Assembly (NCBI GenBank): GCA_035545895.1
Contig: DASZXJ010000030.1
Location: 21,719-85,718 of the forward strand
DNA from: DASZXJ01 sp035545895
GTDB lineage: Bacteria > Planctomycetota > Phycisphaerae > Tepidisphaerales > Tepidisphaeraceae
Length of the DNA: 64,000 nucleotides
Reading direction: 5' to 3'
Each line of letters opens with the position of its first letter. Position 1 is the first letter of the stretch. Shown piece by piece: positions 52,613 to 62,100 of this stretch. Both the position numbers and the translations under genes were made by a program. The notes under the pieces were generated by a model that had not been told where the DNA came from, ran no database searches, and worked only from the letters and a program-made list of their open reading frames with translations.

Positions 52613-53934
52613 GCATTCAACAAGCGATTGAACTGGCGTTGGGCCATCATCAATCCGGACGCCTGGCAGAGGCCGAATCGATCTATCGCCAGGTGCTGGC
52701 GGCCCAGCCAAACCATCCCGACGCGCTGCATTTGTATGGCGTGCTGGCTTGCCAATGCGGGCAGATGGAAGTGGGGCTGGAATTGCTTCGCCGCGCGATC
52801 GTCACAAAGCCGAACGATGCGTATTACATCTCCGACCTGGGACATGCGCTGCTGAATGCCGGAAAATCGCGGGACGCCATCGCCGAATTTCGCCGGGCGC
52901 TGCAAATCAATCCCATGTTGGCTGGCACGTGGAATACATTGGGAGGCGCATATCTTCGGCTGGGCGACCTGGATTCAGCGATGGAGAATTATGTTCAGGC
53001 GTTGAAGCTCCAGCCGGATTTTTCGTTGTGTCGTTACAATCTGTCGATGGCGATGTTTTTGAAGGGTGATCTGGAAGGAGCCTGGTCGCTGGCGGAGTCA
53101 CGCTGGGAGGCGAAGGAACTGGGCCTGACGATCCAGAACTTTGCCCAGCCGCGATGGGATGGGTCGGATCTGAATGGCCGGCGAATATTGCTCTACGCCG
53201 AGCAGGGTTTTGGCGATGCGATCCAATTTGTGCGTTATGTGCCGATGGTGCAGGCCCAAGGGGGCCGGGTCATCCTGGCGGTCGCCGGGGAACTGGTTCG
53301 GCTGATGAAGCAACTGCCGGATGTCAAGCAGATCGTCGCGCATGGGGATGCGATGCCGGCGTTTGACCTGCAATGCCCGCTGTTAAGCCTGCCGGGCATA
53401 TTCAAAACCAAGCTGGATACGATTCCCGTAAGAGTCCCTTATCTACAAGCAAAAAATGATCATTCGCGATGGCGCAAGCGGATGGGTGAAGTAAACAAGA
53501 AGAAGATTGGTTTGGTCTGGGCGGGAAGACCCGAGCACCGCAACGACGCCAATCGTTCACTGAAATTCCGTCAGCTTGCTCCAATACTGGATGACAAGTT
53601 CATCTTCTATAGTCTTCAGAAAGGTCCAGCATCGGAGCAAGCCAGGACAACGAACCTGATCGACTGGACCAACGAGATCAAAGACTTTGCCGATGCGGCG
53701 GGGTTGATGGAGAATCTGGACCTGATTATCACGGTGGATACGGCGGCAGCGCACCTGGCGGGCGCCATGGGCAAGGTGGTATGGGTGCTGCTGCCGTTCT
53801 TGCCGGATTGGCGATGGATGATGAAGCGTGAGGATTCGCCGTGGTATCCGACGATGCGACTGTTCCGCCAGCCGACGATCGGCGACTGGGAGACACCAAT
53901 CCGGCAGATCACAGAGGAATTGAGCCGCCTATGA
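52600..53934 (+). CDS. TPR-glycosyltransferase, array member 4 (shortest)
   Basis: At 444 residues this has only about four to five TPR units before the transferase (from about residue 175): RWDGSDLNGRRILLYAEQGF, GDAIQFVRYVPM, IGLVWAGRPEHRND, IITVDTAAAHLAGAMGKVVW. ATG 52600 (MGQMSIQQAIELALGHHQSG) overlaps member 3 by 13 bases; ATG 52609, forming ATGA with the member 3 stop, is equally possible. It ends GDWETPIRQITEELSRL and overlaps member 5. Confidence 0.85.
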   Translation: MGQMSIQQAIELALGHHQSGRLAEAESIYRQVLAAQPNHPDALHLYGVLACQCGQMEVGLELLRRAIVTKPNDAYYISDLGHALLNAGKSRDAIAEFRRALQINPMLAGTWNTLGGAYLRLGDLDSAMENYVQALKLQPDFSLCRYNLSMAMFLKGDLEGAWSLAESRWEAKELGLTIQNFAQPRWDGSDLNGRRILLYAEQGFGDAIQFVRYVPMVQAQGGRVILAVAGELVRLMKQLPDVKQIVAHGDAMPAFDLQCPLLSLPGIFKTKLDTIPVRVPYLQAKNDHSRWRKRMGEVNKKKIGLVWAGRPEHRNDANRSLKFRQLAPILDDKFIFYSLQKGPASEQARTTNLIDWTNEIKDFADAAGLMENLDLIITVDTAAAHLAGAMGKVVWVLLPFLPDWRWMMKREDSPWYPTMRLFRQPTIGDWETPIRQITEELSRL

Positions 53935-53956
53935 GCCGGATCAGCATTCAACAGGC
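53913..53956 (+). repeat. 44-base direct repeat, copy 1, at the member 4/5 junction
   Basis: Identical over 44 bases to 55448-55491. It covers the last codons of one gene and the first codons of the next. Confidence 0.9.
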
Positions 53957-55469
53957 AATGCAACTGGCGGTTGGCCACCATCAGGCTGGGCGATTGCGCG
54001 ATGCGGAAATGATCTATCGCCAGATTCTGGCTGCGCAGCCCAATCATCCTGATGCATTGCATTTGATGGGCGTTCTTGCCAGCCAGTGCGGGCAGGGACA
54101 GGTCGGGGTGGACTTGATTGGCCGGGCCATTTCACTGAATCCCAATGATGCTCACTATCGATCAAACTTTGGTCAGGTGCTGTTGAATGCAGGCAAGCCA
54201 AATGAAGCGGTCGTTGCGCTGCGTAAAGCAGTCGAAATGGATCCCAATCTGGCGGGAGCATGGAACAATCTTGGCAATGCGTTGATCGAATTGCGGCAAT
54301 TCAGTCAAGCCGTCGATGCTTACATGCGCGCAATCAACATTGTCCCCGATTTCGCCGAAGCGCACAGCAATCTCGGCAACGCACTTAAGGAGCTTGGCCA
54401 ACTCGATCAAGCCATCGTTTCCATTCGCAAATCAATCGAACTTCGTCCAGACTTGCTCGCATCGCATAACAATCTGGGAATGTGTCTGCGCCAAACCGGG
54501 CAATACGCAGAGGCGGCTGAAGCGTATCGCAAGGCCATCGCGCTCAAGCCGGGGCTGGCGATCACTCATTACAACCTTGCAGTCACGCTGCTCGTTCAAG
54601 GCCAATTTGAAGAGGGCTTGGCTGAATACGAATGGCGATGGCAAGCGCCGCAGATTGGGTTATCCCGACCAGCATTTTCGCAGCCGCAGTGGGATGGTGC
54701 CGATCCGGCCGGCAAACGGGTTCTTGTGTACGCCGAGCAAGGCTTCGGCGACACGATCCAATTCGTGCGCTACTTGCCATTGCTGGCCGAACGCGGGGCG
54801 AAAATCACATTGCAATGCCAGCCGCAATTGAAACGATTGCTTCAGCGTTCAGGCGGCGTCGAACGTATCATCACGCTCAAGGAAGAACCTGGCGAATTGG
54901 ATCTGCATTGTCCGCTTCTCAGCCTTCCATATTTTTTCAAAACCACGGTGGAGACGATTCCATCTTGTGATTCTTATTTAACTGCCGAACCGGAACTGGT
55001 TTCGCAATGGAGTACGCGACTGGAACAATATTCCTCGCCATTGGAAGTGGGGCTGGTGTGGGCAGGTCGGCCGGAGCATCAAAATGATCGCAATCGTTCG
55101 GTTTCGCTGGATGAACTTCAACCCTTGCGGCAGGTGGCGGATGTAACTTTCCTCTGCCTTCAGACGGGGGATGTGAATCGCCAGGATTGGTTGATCGATA
55201 TCACTGCGGGGATGGATGACTTTGCGCAGACCGCCGCCGCGATTCAGAATCTCGATTTGCTGATTACAGTTGATACAGCCGTCGCACATCTGGCCGGTGC
55301 ATTAGGCAAGCCGGTATGGCTGCTATTGCCTTTTAGTCCGGATTGGCGGTGGCTTCTCAATCGTGATGATTCCCCCTGGTATCCGTCGATGCGCTTATTT
55401 CGTCAGCCGCGAATTGGAGACTGGGAGACCCCGATCCGGCGGATCATAGAGGAATTGAGCCGCCTATGA
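53931..55469 (+). CDS. TPR-glycosyltransferase, array member 5
   Basis: The 512-residue paralogue has about seven TPR units to residue 240, then the transferase (QWDGADPAGKRVLVYAEQGF, GDTIQFVRYLPL, VGLVWAGRPEHQND, LITVDTAVAHLAGALGKPVW). It begins MSRISIQQAMQLAVGHHQAG. The start and end junctions share an identical 44-base stretch with those of its neighbours. One acidic loop, EEPGELDLHCPLLSL, differs from the GDPMPAFD-type loop of other members and might affect the acceptor site. Confidence 0.85.
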   Translation: MSRISIQQAMQLAVGHHQAGRLRDAEMIYRQILAAQPNHPDALHLMGVLASQCGQGQVGVDLIGRAISLNPNDAHYRSNFGQVLLNAGKPNEAVVALRKAVEMDPNLAGAWNNLGNALIELRQFSQAVDAYMRAINIVPDFAEAHSNLGNALKELGQLDQAIVSIRKSIELRPDLLASHNNLGMCLRQTGQYAEAAEAYRKAIALKPGLAITHYNLAVTLLVQGQFEEGLAEYEWRWQAPQIGLSRPAFSQPQWDGADPAGKRVLVYAEQGFGDTIQFVRYLPLLAERGAKITLQCQPQLKRLLQRSGGVERIITLKEEPGELDLHCPLLSLPYFFKTTVETIPSCDSYLTAEPELVSQWSTRLEQYSSPLEVGLVWAGRPEHQNDRNRSVSLDELQPLRQVADVTFLCLQTGDVNRQDWLIDITAGMDDFAQTAAAIQNLDLLITVDTAVAHLAGALGKPVWLLLPFSPDWRWLLNRDDSPWYPSMRLFRQPRIGDWETPIRRIIEELSRL

Positions 55470-55491
55470 GCCGGATCAGCATTCAACAGGC
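55448..55491 (+). repeat. 44-base direct repeat, copy 2, at the member 5/6 junction
   Basis: Second copy of 53913-53956, spanning the member 5 stop and the member 6 start. Confidence 0.9.
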
Positions 55492-57541
55492 GATTGATCT
55501 GGCGATGCAACATCAGCAGGCCGGTCAGCTTCAACAGGCCGAATCGATCTATCGGCAAATTCTCGCGGTTCAACCGAACAACGCCGTGGCCATGCACCAG
55601 CTTGGACTACTCGCGCTGCAGGTTGGCAAGATCAACATTGCGGTGGAACTGATCGGTCAGTCAATCCAGCATGAATCAAGATCGCCTGACATGCATTACA
55701 ACTTTGGCCTGGCACTGGCCACAGCCGGGCGGCGCGACCAGGCCATTGAGTCTTATCGAAACGCGATCAAACTCAAGCCGGACCTGGTCGAAGCGTACAA
55801 CAATCTGGGAGTTGCCCTGCTCAACGCGGGCCGGTTGGATGAATCGCTCGACATCAGCCGTCGCGCGGTCGAATTGGGGCCAAGCATATCCGCAGCGCAA
55901 AACAATCTTGGCGTGGTATTGCGCAATAAAGGGATGATCGCTGAGTCGATCGAGGCGCATCGAAAGGCAGTTGACATCGCGCCGCAATCAACCGGATTGT
56001 GGAGCAACCTGGGCATTGCCTTGCAGGCCGGCGGGCAACTCGATCAGGCGATTGATGCGTTTACGAAAGCGCTGGCGATCGATCCAAACAACGTCGATGC
56101 CCTGCAAAATTCCGGCGCGATTTTTCGACTGCAGGGTCGCCTTGAACAAGCATCGTCGTCGTTTCGCAAAGCCCTTTCGCTGTTGCCCGACGACGCTCAG
56201 GCGCTCAACAACCTCGCTGCAGTCCTGATCGATTTGCAACAAAGTGATGAAGGCATCGAACTGCTTCGTCGAGCAATAGCAATCAAACCCGATTCTGCCG
56301 AGGCGCACGACAATCTGGGAATCGCGCTCCGCGAGAAGGGGCTGTTTGACCAAGCCGAGCAGCAGCATCGAAAGGCGCTGGCCATTCAACCCATTTTCCC
56401 GCAGGCCGAGCGAAATCTTGGAAATCTTTTGCAACTGTCGGGTCGGCTGGACGAGGCGATTGCTTCCTATCGAAACGCCGTCGCGCAAAAGCCGAATTTC
56501 GCCGAGGCGTTGAGCAGTCTGGGCACGGCTTTGATTGCCAAAAGTGAGGTTGCTCCGGGAACCGATGCGTTTCGCCAGGCGATTGCTGTCTCGCCCGATT
56601 ATGCGCTGGCTCATTTCAATTTGAGCCAGGCATTATTGCTGCAAGGCCAGTGGCTCGAAGGTTGGACTGAACAGGAATGGCGATGGCGCGCTCGGGAATT
56701 GAAACTGCTCAAACCTGACTATGCTGCCCCAATGTGGGACGGCTCGCAGCTCAATGGCCAAACCTTATTCCTGTTTGCCGAACAGGGTTTCGGCGATGCG
56801 ATTCACTTCGCTCGTTACATTCCGCTGGCTGCAAAGCGCGGAGCACGGGTCATCATCGGCTGCCAGGCAGAACTCGCTCAACTGTTTCGATCAGTGGATG
56901 GCGTGGAAAAAGTAATCACCGGCAATGATCCGTTGCCGGACTTCGACGTGCAATGCTCGCTGCTTTCGCTGCCATTGGTTTTTCAAACGACGCTTGAGAA
57001 TTTGCCTGCCGAAATTCCGTATCTTCATGCCGATCCGAAGCCGGTCGAAAAATGGCGGCAACGAATCGGCGATGAACGGCGATTGAAGGTTGGTTTGGCT
57101 TGGTCGGGCAGTCCAATTCAAAAGAACAATCGAAACCGCTCATTGATGCTTGAAACGCTGGCGCCGCTCGCCGATCAAGGGGTTCGGTTCTTCAATCTTC
57201 AAAAAGGGGCCGCTTCCAAACAAGCCGTCATTCCGTCTGCAGGGATGGAATTGACGGACTGGACCGCCGATTTGGTCGATTTTTCGGAAACTGCGGCTTT
57301 GATGGAAAATCTCGATCTGATCATTACGGTCGATACATCGGTTGCCCATCTTGCAGGTGCACTTGGAAGGCAAGTCTGGGTGATGCTGGCGTTTATGGCG
57401 GATTGGCGCTGGCTGCTCGACCGCGAAGACTCTCCCTGGTACCCCACGATGCGGCTATTCCGACAGCCTGCGATCGGCGATTGGATTTCGGTTGTAAAAC
57501 GAGTTGCCGATTGCCTCCATACTTTGCCAAGGTTACGATAA
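55466..57541 (+). CDS. TPR-glycosyltransferase, array member 6 (longest)
   Basis: The 691-residue paralogue has about twelve TPR units to residue 410 (for example EAYNNLGVALLNAGRLDESL) and the transferase (MWDGSQLNGQTLFLFAEQGF, GDAIHFARYIPL, VGLAWSGSPIQKNNR, IITVDTSVAHLAGALGRQVW). WSGSP replaces the WAGRP of its siblings and a longer stretch follows QKGAASKQ. It ends ISVVKRVADCLHTLPRLR and closes the array; the next gene starts 47 bases on. Confidence 0.85.
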   Translation: MSRISIQQAIDLAMQHQQAGQLQQAESIYRQILAVQPNNAVAMHQLGLLALQVGKINIAVELIGQSIQHESRSPDMHYNFGLALATAGRRDQAIESYRNAIKLKPDLVEAYNNLGVALLNAGRLDESLDISRRAVELGPSISAAQNNLGVVLRNKGMIAESIEAHRKAVDIAPQSTGLWSNLGIALQAGGQLDQAIDAFTKALAIDPNNVDALQNSGAIFRLQGRLEQASSSFRKALSLLPDDAQALNNLAAVLIDLQQSDEGIELLRRAIAIKPDSAEAHDNLGIALREKGLFDQAEQQHRKALAIQPIFPQAERNLGNLLQLSGRLDEAIASYRNAVAQKPNFAEALSSLGTALIAKSEVAPGTDAFRQAIAVSPDYALAHFNLSQALLLQGQWLEGWTEQEWRWRARELKLLKPDYAAPMWDGSQLNGQTLFLFAEQGFGDAIHFARYIPLAAKRGARVIIGCQAELAQLFRSVDGVEKVITGNDPLPDFDVQCSLLSLPLVFQTTLENLPAEIPYLHADPKPVEKWRQRIGDERRLKVGLAWSGSPIQKNNRNRSLMLETLAPLADQGVRFFNLQKGAASKQAVIPSAGMELTDWTADLVDFSETAALMENLDLIITVDTSVAHLAGALGRQVWVMLAFMADWRWLLDREDSPWYPTMRLFRQPAIGDWISVVKRVADCLHTLPRLR

Positions 57542-57588
57542 CAGTTTATCAGCCCGCAGTTGGTCGATGCGGGCCGGAGTCTTGAAAC

Positions 57589-58050
57589 ATGCTTTTGTCG
57601 GAAATCATCAAGCCACAAAATATTAAAATACCCCTCGGCGCAAAAACCAAAGTCGAAGCGATTACCGAACTCGTGCAATTGCTCTCCGCGAGTGGTTCCG
57701 TGACGGATGGGAAGAAGGTGCTGGAAGCCGTGCTTGAGCGCGAGTCCACCCGCACCACTGGAATCGGCAACGGGCTTGCGATTCCTCACGGTAAGACCAC
57801 GGGCACGAATGAACTGGTCATGGCAATTGGCAAGCCCGCCCAGCCGATTGATTTTCAATCCATTGACGGCCGGCCGGTTTCGATCATCTGGTTGCTATCC
57901 AGCCCGCCCGACAAGACCGGCCCGCATATTCACGCGCTAGCGCGAATCAGCAAATTGATGACGATGGATCGTTTTCGCCAGGCGCTGATTGCCGCGAAAA
58001 CCGCGGAAGAATGCTTTGAAATCATCGGCAAGCAGGAAACGCAGTTGTAA
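57589..58050 (+). CDS. PTS EIIA domain protein, PtsN-like
   Basis: The 153-residue single-domain EIIA has the phosphorylation site His67 in GNGLAIPHGKTTGTNELV. The N-terminal LLSEIIKPQNIKIPL and C-terminal ARISKLMTMDRFRQALIAAK agree with the EIIA-Ntr/fructose group. Such proteins often act as regulators rather than in sugar uptake; no EI, HPr or EIIBC is near. It may be read as the last gene of the glycosyltransferase transcript, since the gap is only 47 bases. Confidence 0.9.
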   Translation: MLLSEIIKPQNIKIPLGAKTKVEAITELVQLLSASGSVTDGKKVLEAVLERESTRTTGIGNGLAIPHGKTTGTNELVMAIGKPAQPIDFQSIDGRPVSIIWLLSSPPDKTGPHIHALARISKLMTMDRFRQALIAAKTAEECFEIIGKQETQL

Positions 58051-58827
58051 TCAGGCGCTGGTTCCAAACCGCACGCGGCGAACTTCCTCTCGCTGCAATT
58101 CCCCGATGATTTTGGTCAACGCCGCTAGTTTTTGCCGTCCGTCCAAGTCCCCTTCAAGCCTTTTGAAAACGACGCCTGTCGTTTTAGAGGGCTCTTTTTC
58201 GGTTTTTACCGCCGAACGCAGCCGGCCATCGAGAATCAGGGTCAGATCGTGTTGGCAGAGTTCGATCCGAAGCCGCTGGTCCGCGACAAGCGATAACGGT
58301 TTGTCGTTTTTCGGTGACAAGCGGACCCCCATACCACCGGTGCTGAGGTTTCGCAGTTCAATCTTGATCTCAGTCGACGCCAATGGTTGATCGCTGAGCA
58401 CTGCGTGTTCAGCGATGATCCACGTGCGTACTCGAATTTCCGAATCCTGGGGCACGGTTACCCGATAGGAATTTCGCCGTTGCGTTCCTTTCAATTCGGT
58501 CGGCCTGGTGATCAGCACGGCGGGAACTGACGTGGTGGCGTTCAGCACAAATGCTTCGTTGATTTCCAGTACGGTGCCGGCAAATGTAAGTCGCATCGTT
58601 CCGGAGGTGAACGAAACGGCTGCCGGATGAGATTTTTCGTGCAATTCCTTGAGGAGAGATTCGGCGCCATCGACAATTTCGATCCAGATGCCTTTCTCGG
58701 TTTCGCCGATGAACCGGGTCTTGTGGTTTCGGACGATACCCGCCGATGGAAGCGACAGGACAATGGCTGCATTGCGGCCAACGGCGTCAGCCAGCGTCTG
58801 GAGGTTTTCATCCATCGATTTCGACAT
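58051..58827 (-). CDS. PilZ-domain protein, YcgR-like
   Basis: The 258-residue protein has an N-terminal YcgR-type beta domain (about 20-105) and a C-terminal PilZ domain. The c-di-GMP motif residues are Arg118 and Arg122 (QRRNSYRV, RxxxR) and Asn160-Leu-Ser162-x-x-Gly165 (NxSxxG, where Asp is more usual for the first position). YcgR-like proteins slow the flagellar motor at high c-di-GMP. The presence of a flagellin gene in the same window is consistent with that but 24 kb away. It ends one base after the EIIA stop, convergent with it. Confidence 0.82.
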   Translation of the reverse strand: MSKSMDENLQTLADAVGRNAAIVLSLPSAGIVRNHKTRFIGETEKGIWIEIVDGAESLLKELHEKSHPAAVSFTSGTMRLTFAGTVLEINEAFVLNATTSVPAVLITRPTELKGTQRRNSYRVTVPQDSEIRVRTWIIAEHAVLSDQPLASTEIKIELRNLSTGGMGVRLSPKNDKPLSLVADQRLRIELCQHDLTLILDGRLRSAVKTEKEPSKTTGVVFKRLEGDLDGRQKLAALTKIIGELQREEVRRVRFGTSA

Positions 58828-58975
58828 GTCGAACGACCATTGAACGGATTACGGGGTGTTCTAAATGATTTTTCGGCGTATTGGCAGGCCGAATTCATGG
58901 ATTCGGCGTAAAATCAGGGCAGCCCCCGGTTGGTGAATTTTCGGGCTTCGTTCGATAATATCCCTTGAATTCTTT

Positions 58976-59003
58976 TTGCCTGTTTATTTACCGGTGATAT
59001 GAT
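58976..59003 (+). promoter_or_regulatory. Extended -10 promoter for the PEP-CTERM protein gene
   Basis: TTGCCT and TATGAT lie 16 bases apart, and TGA directly precedes TATGAT as an extended -10. It lies 167 bases before ATG 59170 in a 342-base gap (58828-59169) that otherwise shows only AT-rich sequence. Confidence 0.5.
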
Positions 59004-59169
59004 TGCTGTTTGAGCCTGCAATTTCGCCCGGGATAGTCGCTACAAAGCGATTAATACGGTTATATTGCCGGAGGGACAGGGACACAGAGGACGCGGGCTG
59101 TTTTTCGTTGATGTCAGCTCGGTTGGACTGGACAGGCCGAACCGTTGCACCGTGGGAGTTTTTGCACCG

Positions 59170-62100
59170 ATGAACCGGTTACCCCTGCCGCCCGTCGAAT
59201 TCAAGCGGGTCAACAAATTTCTGCGCCGCCGGCCGTCTTGGCGGCTGTACGCCGCTGCGGCTGGCGTTTTGCCCACCCTATCCGCCAGCGCCCAAATCAC
59301 GAATGCAACCTGGATCGGATTGGGCGGCAGTACCAGTTGGTCCATCCCCGCCAACTGGGATACCAATATTTCCCCCGATGGAGTCGGAGCTTTTGCCCAT
59401 TTCGCCGGCGGATCGGGCGGGCCGATCGTTCAACTCGGCGGAAGCACTATCACCTTGTCAGGACTGGATTTAAGCGATCCATTGTTCAGTGCAGTCGTTG
59501 GCGGAACGATCAACCTGGTCGGCTCGGCGATTGTGAACGCCAGCGGATCGAACTTCGACCTGCCCGACAAAGTCTTCCCCAATTTCGGATCGGCCAACCC
59601 AAATAGTCCCAGCCCCGGCAATAGCATTGGCGGGGTCGGATCTTTAACCGCGACATTTATCGGAACAAATGGCCTGAATAAGACCGGCGATTCTCATCTG
59701 CAAATCGATAGCCCTCAGTTCTACTCCGGCACGACCTCCATCACGGGCGGCGGAAAAATCATTACGACCATCGGCGATAGCGCTTTTGGCGACGTCAACA
59801 ACGGTATTGATCTGAATGGCGGCTCCATCCAGGTCGCTTTGACCAATTGGACGAGCAATCGCACGATAAATATTGGTTCACTCGGCGGAGCCATCTACTG
59901 GGTCGATTCGGGTCGAAGCGTCGATTTAAGTGGAAATATCAGTGGCAGCGGCCCATTGACGATCAATGGACGCTACGGAGTCTTTGTCGGACCGGGCACT
60001 TTTCGGGCAAATAACACATATTCCGGCACCCTGACCGTTGGCGGCGGAAACGTCACCATGAAGGATAACGGAGCCTTCGCCAACGCGGTCGGTATCATCT
60101 CCTCCGGTTCAATCGTGCTGGATAACACCAATTCCGCAACAAGTATCAATCGAATCGGCGATGCTTCGCCTCTGGTCATGCGCGGTTCTTCGCTGGCATT
60201 GAAGGCGAGTACCGTCAATTACACCGAGAACATCGGTACGGTAAACCTGGATGGCGGGGTCTCCTTTGTGACGCTTGAACCGGGTTCAGGCGGAGTTCGA
60301 TTGAATGCGACGAATTTCGTCCGCAATAGTCATGCGGGCCTGGTGGTCAGGGGAACAAACCTTGGCCTTACCCCGGGGTCTGGAAACAGCAATTTCTTTT
60401 TTACTGGGGGACAGAGTCTGCTGGTCGACGGGCTGCTTCCTTTCGCTTATGTGAATCCTTCCTATACCAGCGCAAGCACACCGGAAGATCCAAACAATGT
60501 GCTGGCAAGTTACGACGTTAATAAGGGAATTACCGCAATAACAAGCTATAACAGCACTTTCGCGGCTGGCGGAAATGTGAAAATCAGCGCTAATCAGACG
60601 GTCAGCGGCGATCAATTCATCAATGCGCTGGTGCTGGCGGCGCCGGCAAATTTGCAGGTTGCAGCAGGGCAAGCGGGTATCACGGTTGGCTCGTCGGCGG
60701 GATACTTGTATGTCGACAGTGGCGTGGTCCTCAGCGCCAACGCGGGTTTTCAAACCGCTGGCTCGGGTTCAATCATCAATTCACTGCCCGGCAATCAGAT
60801 CAACAGCCAGCTCGATTTTGGAGCACGCGAGGGATATCTTCTAACTCCTTCTGCATTAACGATTAACGGTAGTATCCATGGCACCGGAGGGCTTACTAAA
60901 CTGGGCGCTCGCACCGCACTTTTCCTTGCGAACAGTGATTACACCGGTGTGACCACGTTGACCGGATTCAACCGTTTCCGCGGCGATGTTTTGGCCAACG
61001 GATTGCCTTCGGTATTTGGCGAATCGCTCACTCCGATCAACCTCTACGGCGGAAATGTCGATCCATATAACCCGAATTCCGGAACCATCAATGGCACGGG
61101 TATGGGCGAGCTTGGTTACGAAAACACCGGTTCGGCCTTGTTCGCGCGTCAGCTCAACATCTCCGGCGATTGGGTCCAGCTTCGCGATTTTGGCACGGGA
61201 ACCATCAACTGGGGCGGCAACATCAGTTCAAACGACGACAAAACCCTGCTGATGTTCCTGACCTCCAAGGCAACGGCGCATCAGGTTGTCAGCGGTACTA
61301 TCAGCGGAAAAGCGCGCGTCGTGATTGGCGCGGCCGATCCCAATCCCAGCACGCCCGGTGATCCTGAAGAAACCTGGGTCGATCTCAGAGGCACCAATTC
61401 TTTTACCGGCGGGCTGGTGATTTCCGGTGGAACCGTTGCCATGGGAAACGAGAATGCTCTGGGCACTGGCTCGGTGCAGCTTAATGGCGATGGTGCCATC
61501 ACTGCCCTCAGTTCGTTCGTCGGAGGGAGTACAGTTTCCAACAAGATTGTCGTTTACAGCAGTAAATTTGGCGTGGCATCCGACGGCGGCGCGACCATTA
61601 TTTTTGGTGGCGAAATCAACGGCCGAGGCGGTAACTACATCGCCAACATCACTGGCACCGCAACCACCACATTTGCTGGTTCAATGACCGGCGGCGGGCT
61701 GTTCAAGCAGGGCATGGGCACGCTGGTTGTATCGGGCAATAATACCTTTACCGGCCAGTTTACCGTGGGAAACGGCACGATCGCCGGTGGGGCGGTTATC
61801 CTCAAGTCCAGCAACGCACTTGGGTCAACCGCTGGCGCAACAGCCGTTGAGGTAGGGCAAAACGCCTTGATTCTCGATGGTTCGCCGCTGCCCATTCCCG
61901 GAAGCGACGGATTTCACGACAATGACCTTACTTTCGGCCAGGAATTGCTCTTCCTGCGCGGCGATGGATTGATCGTGCCTGGATATGCCGATGGCGGCGG
62001 GGCGCTGGTCAGCGTTGCAGGCAATAACGTCTGGAACGGTACCGTTCAGCCGCTTCCCAAATACGCTGGCGAAGGCACCGCCAATCCCACTGTCAGCAAT

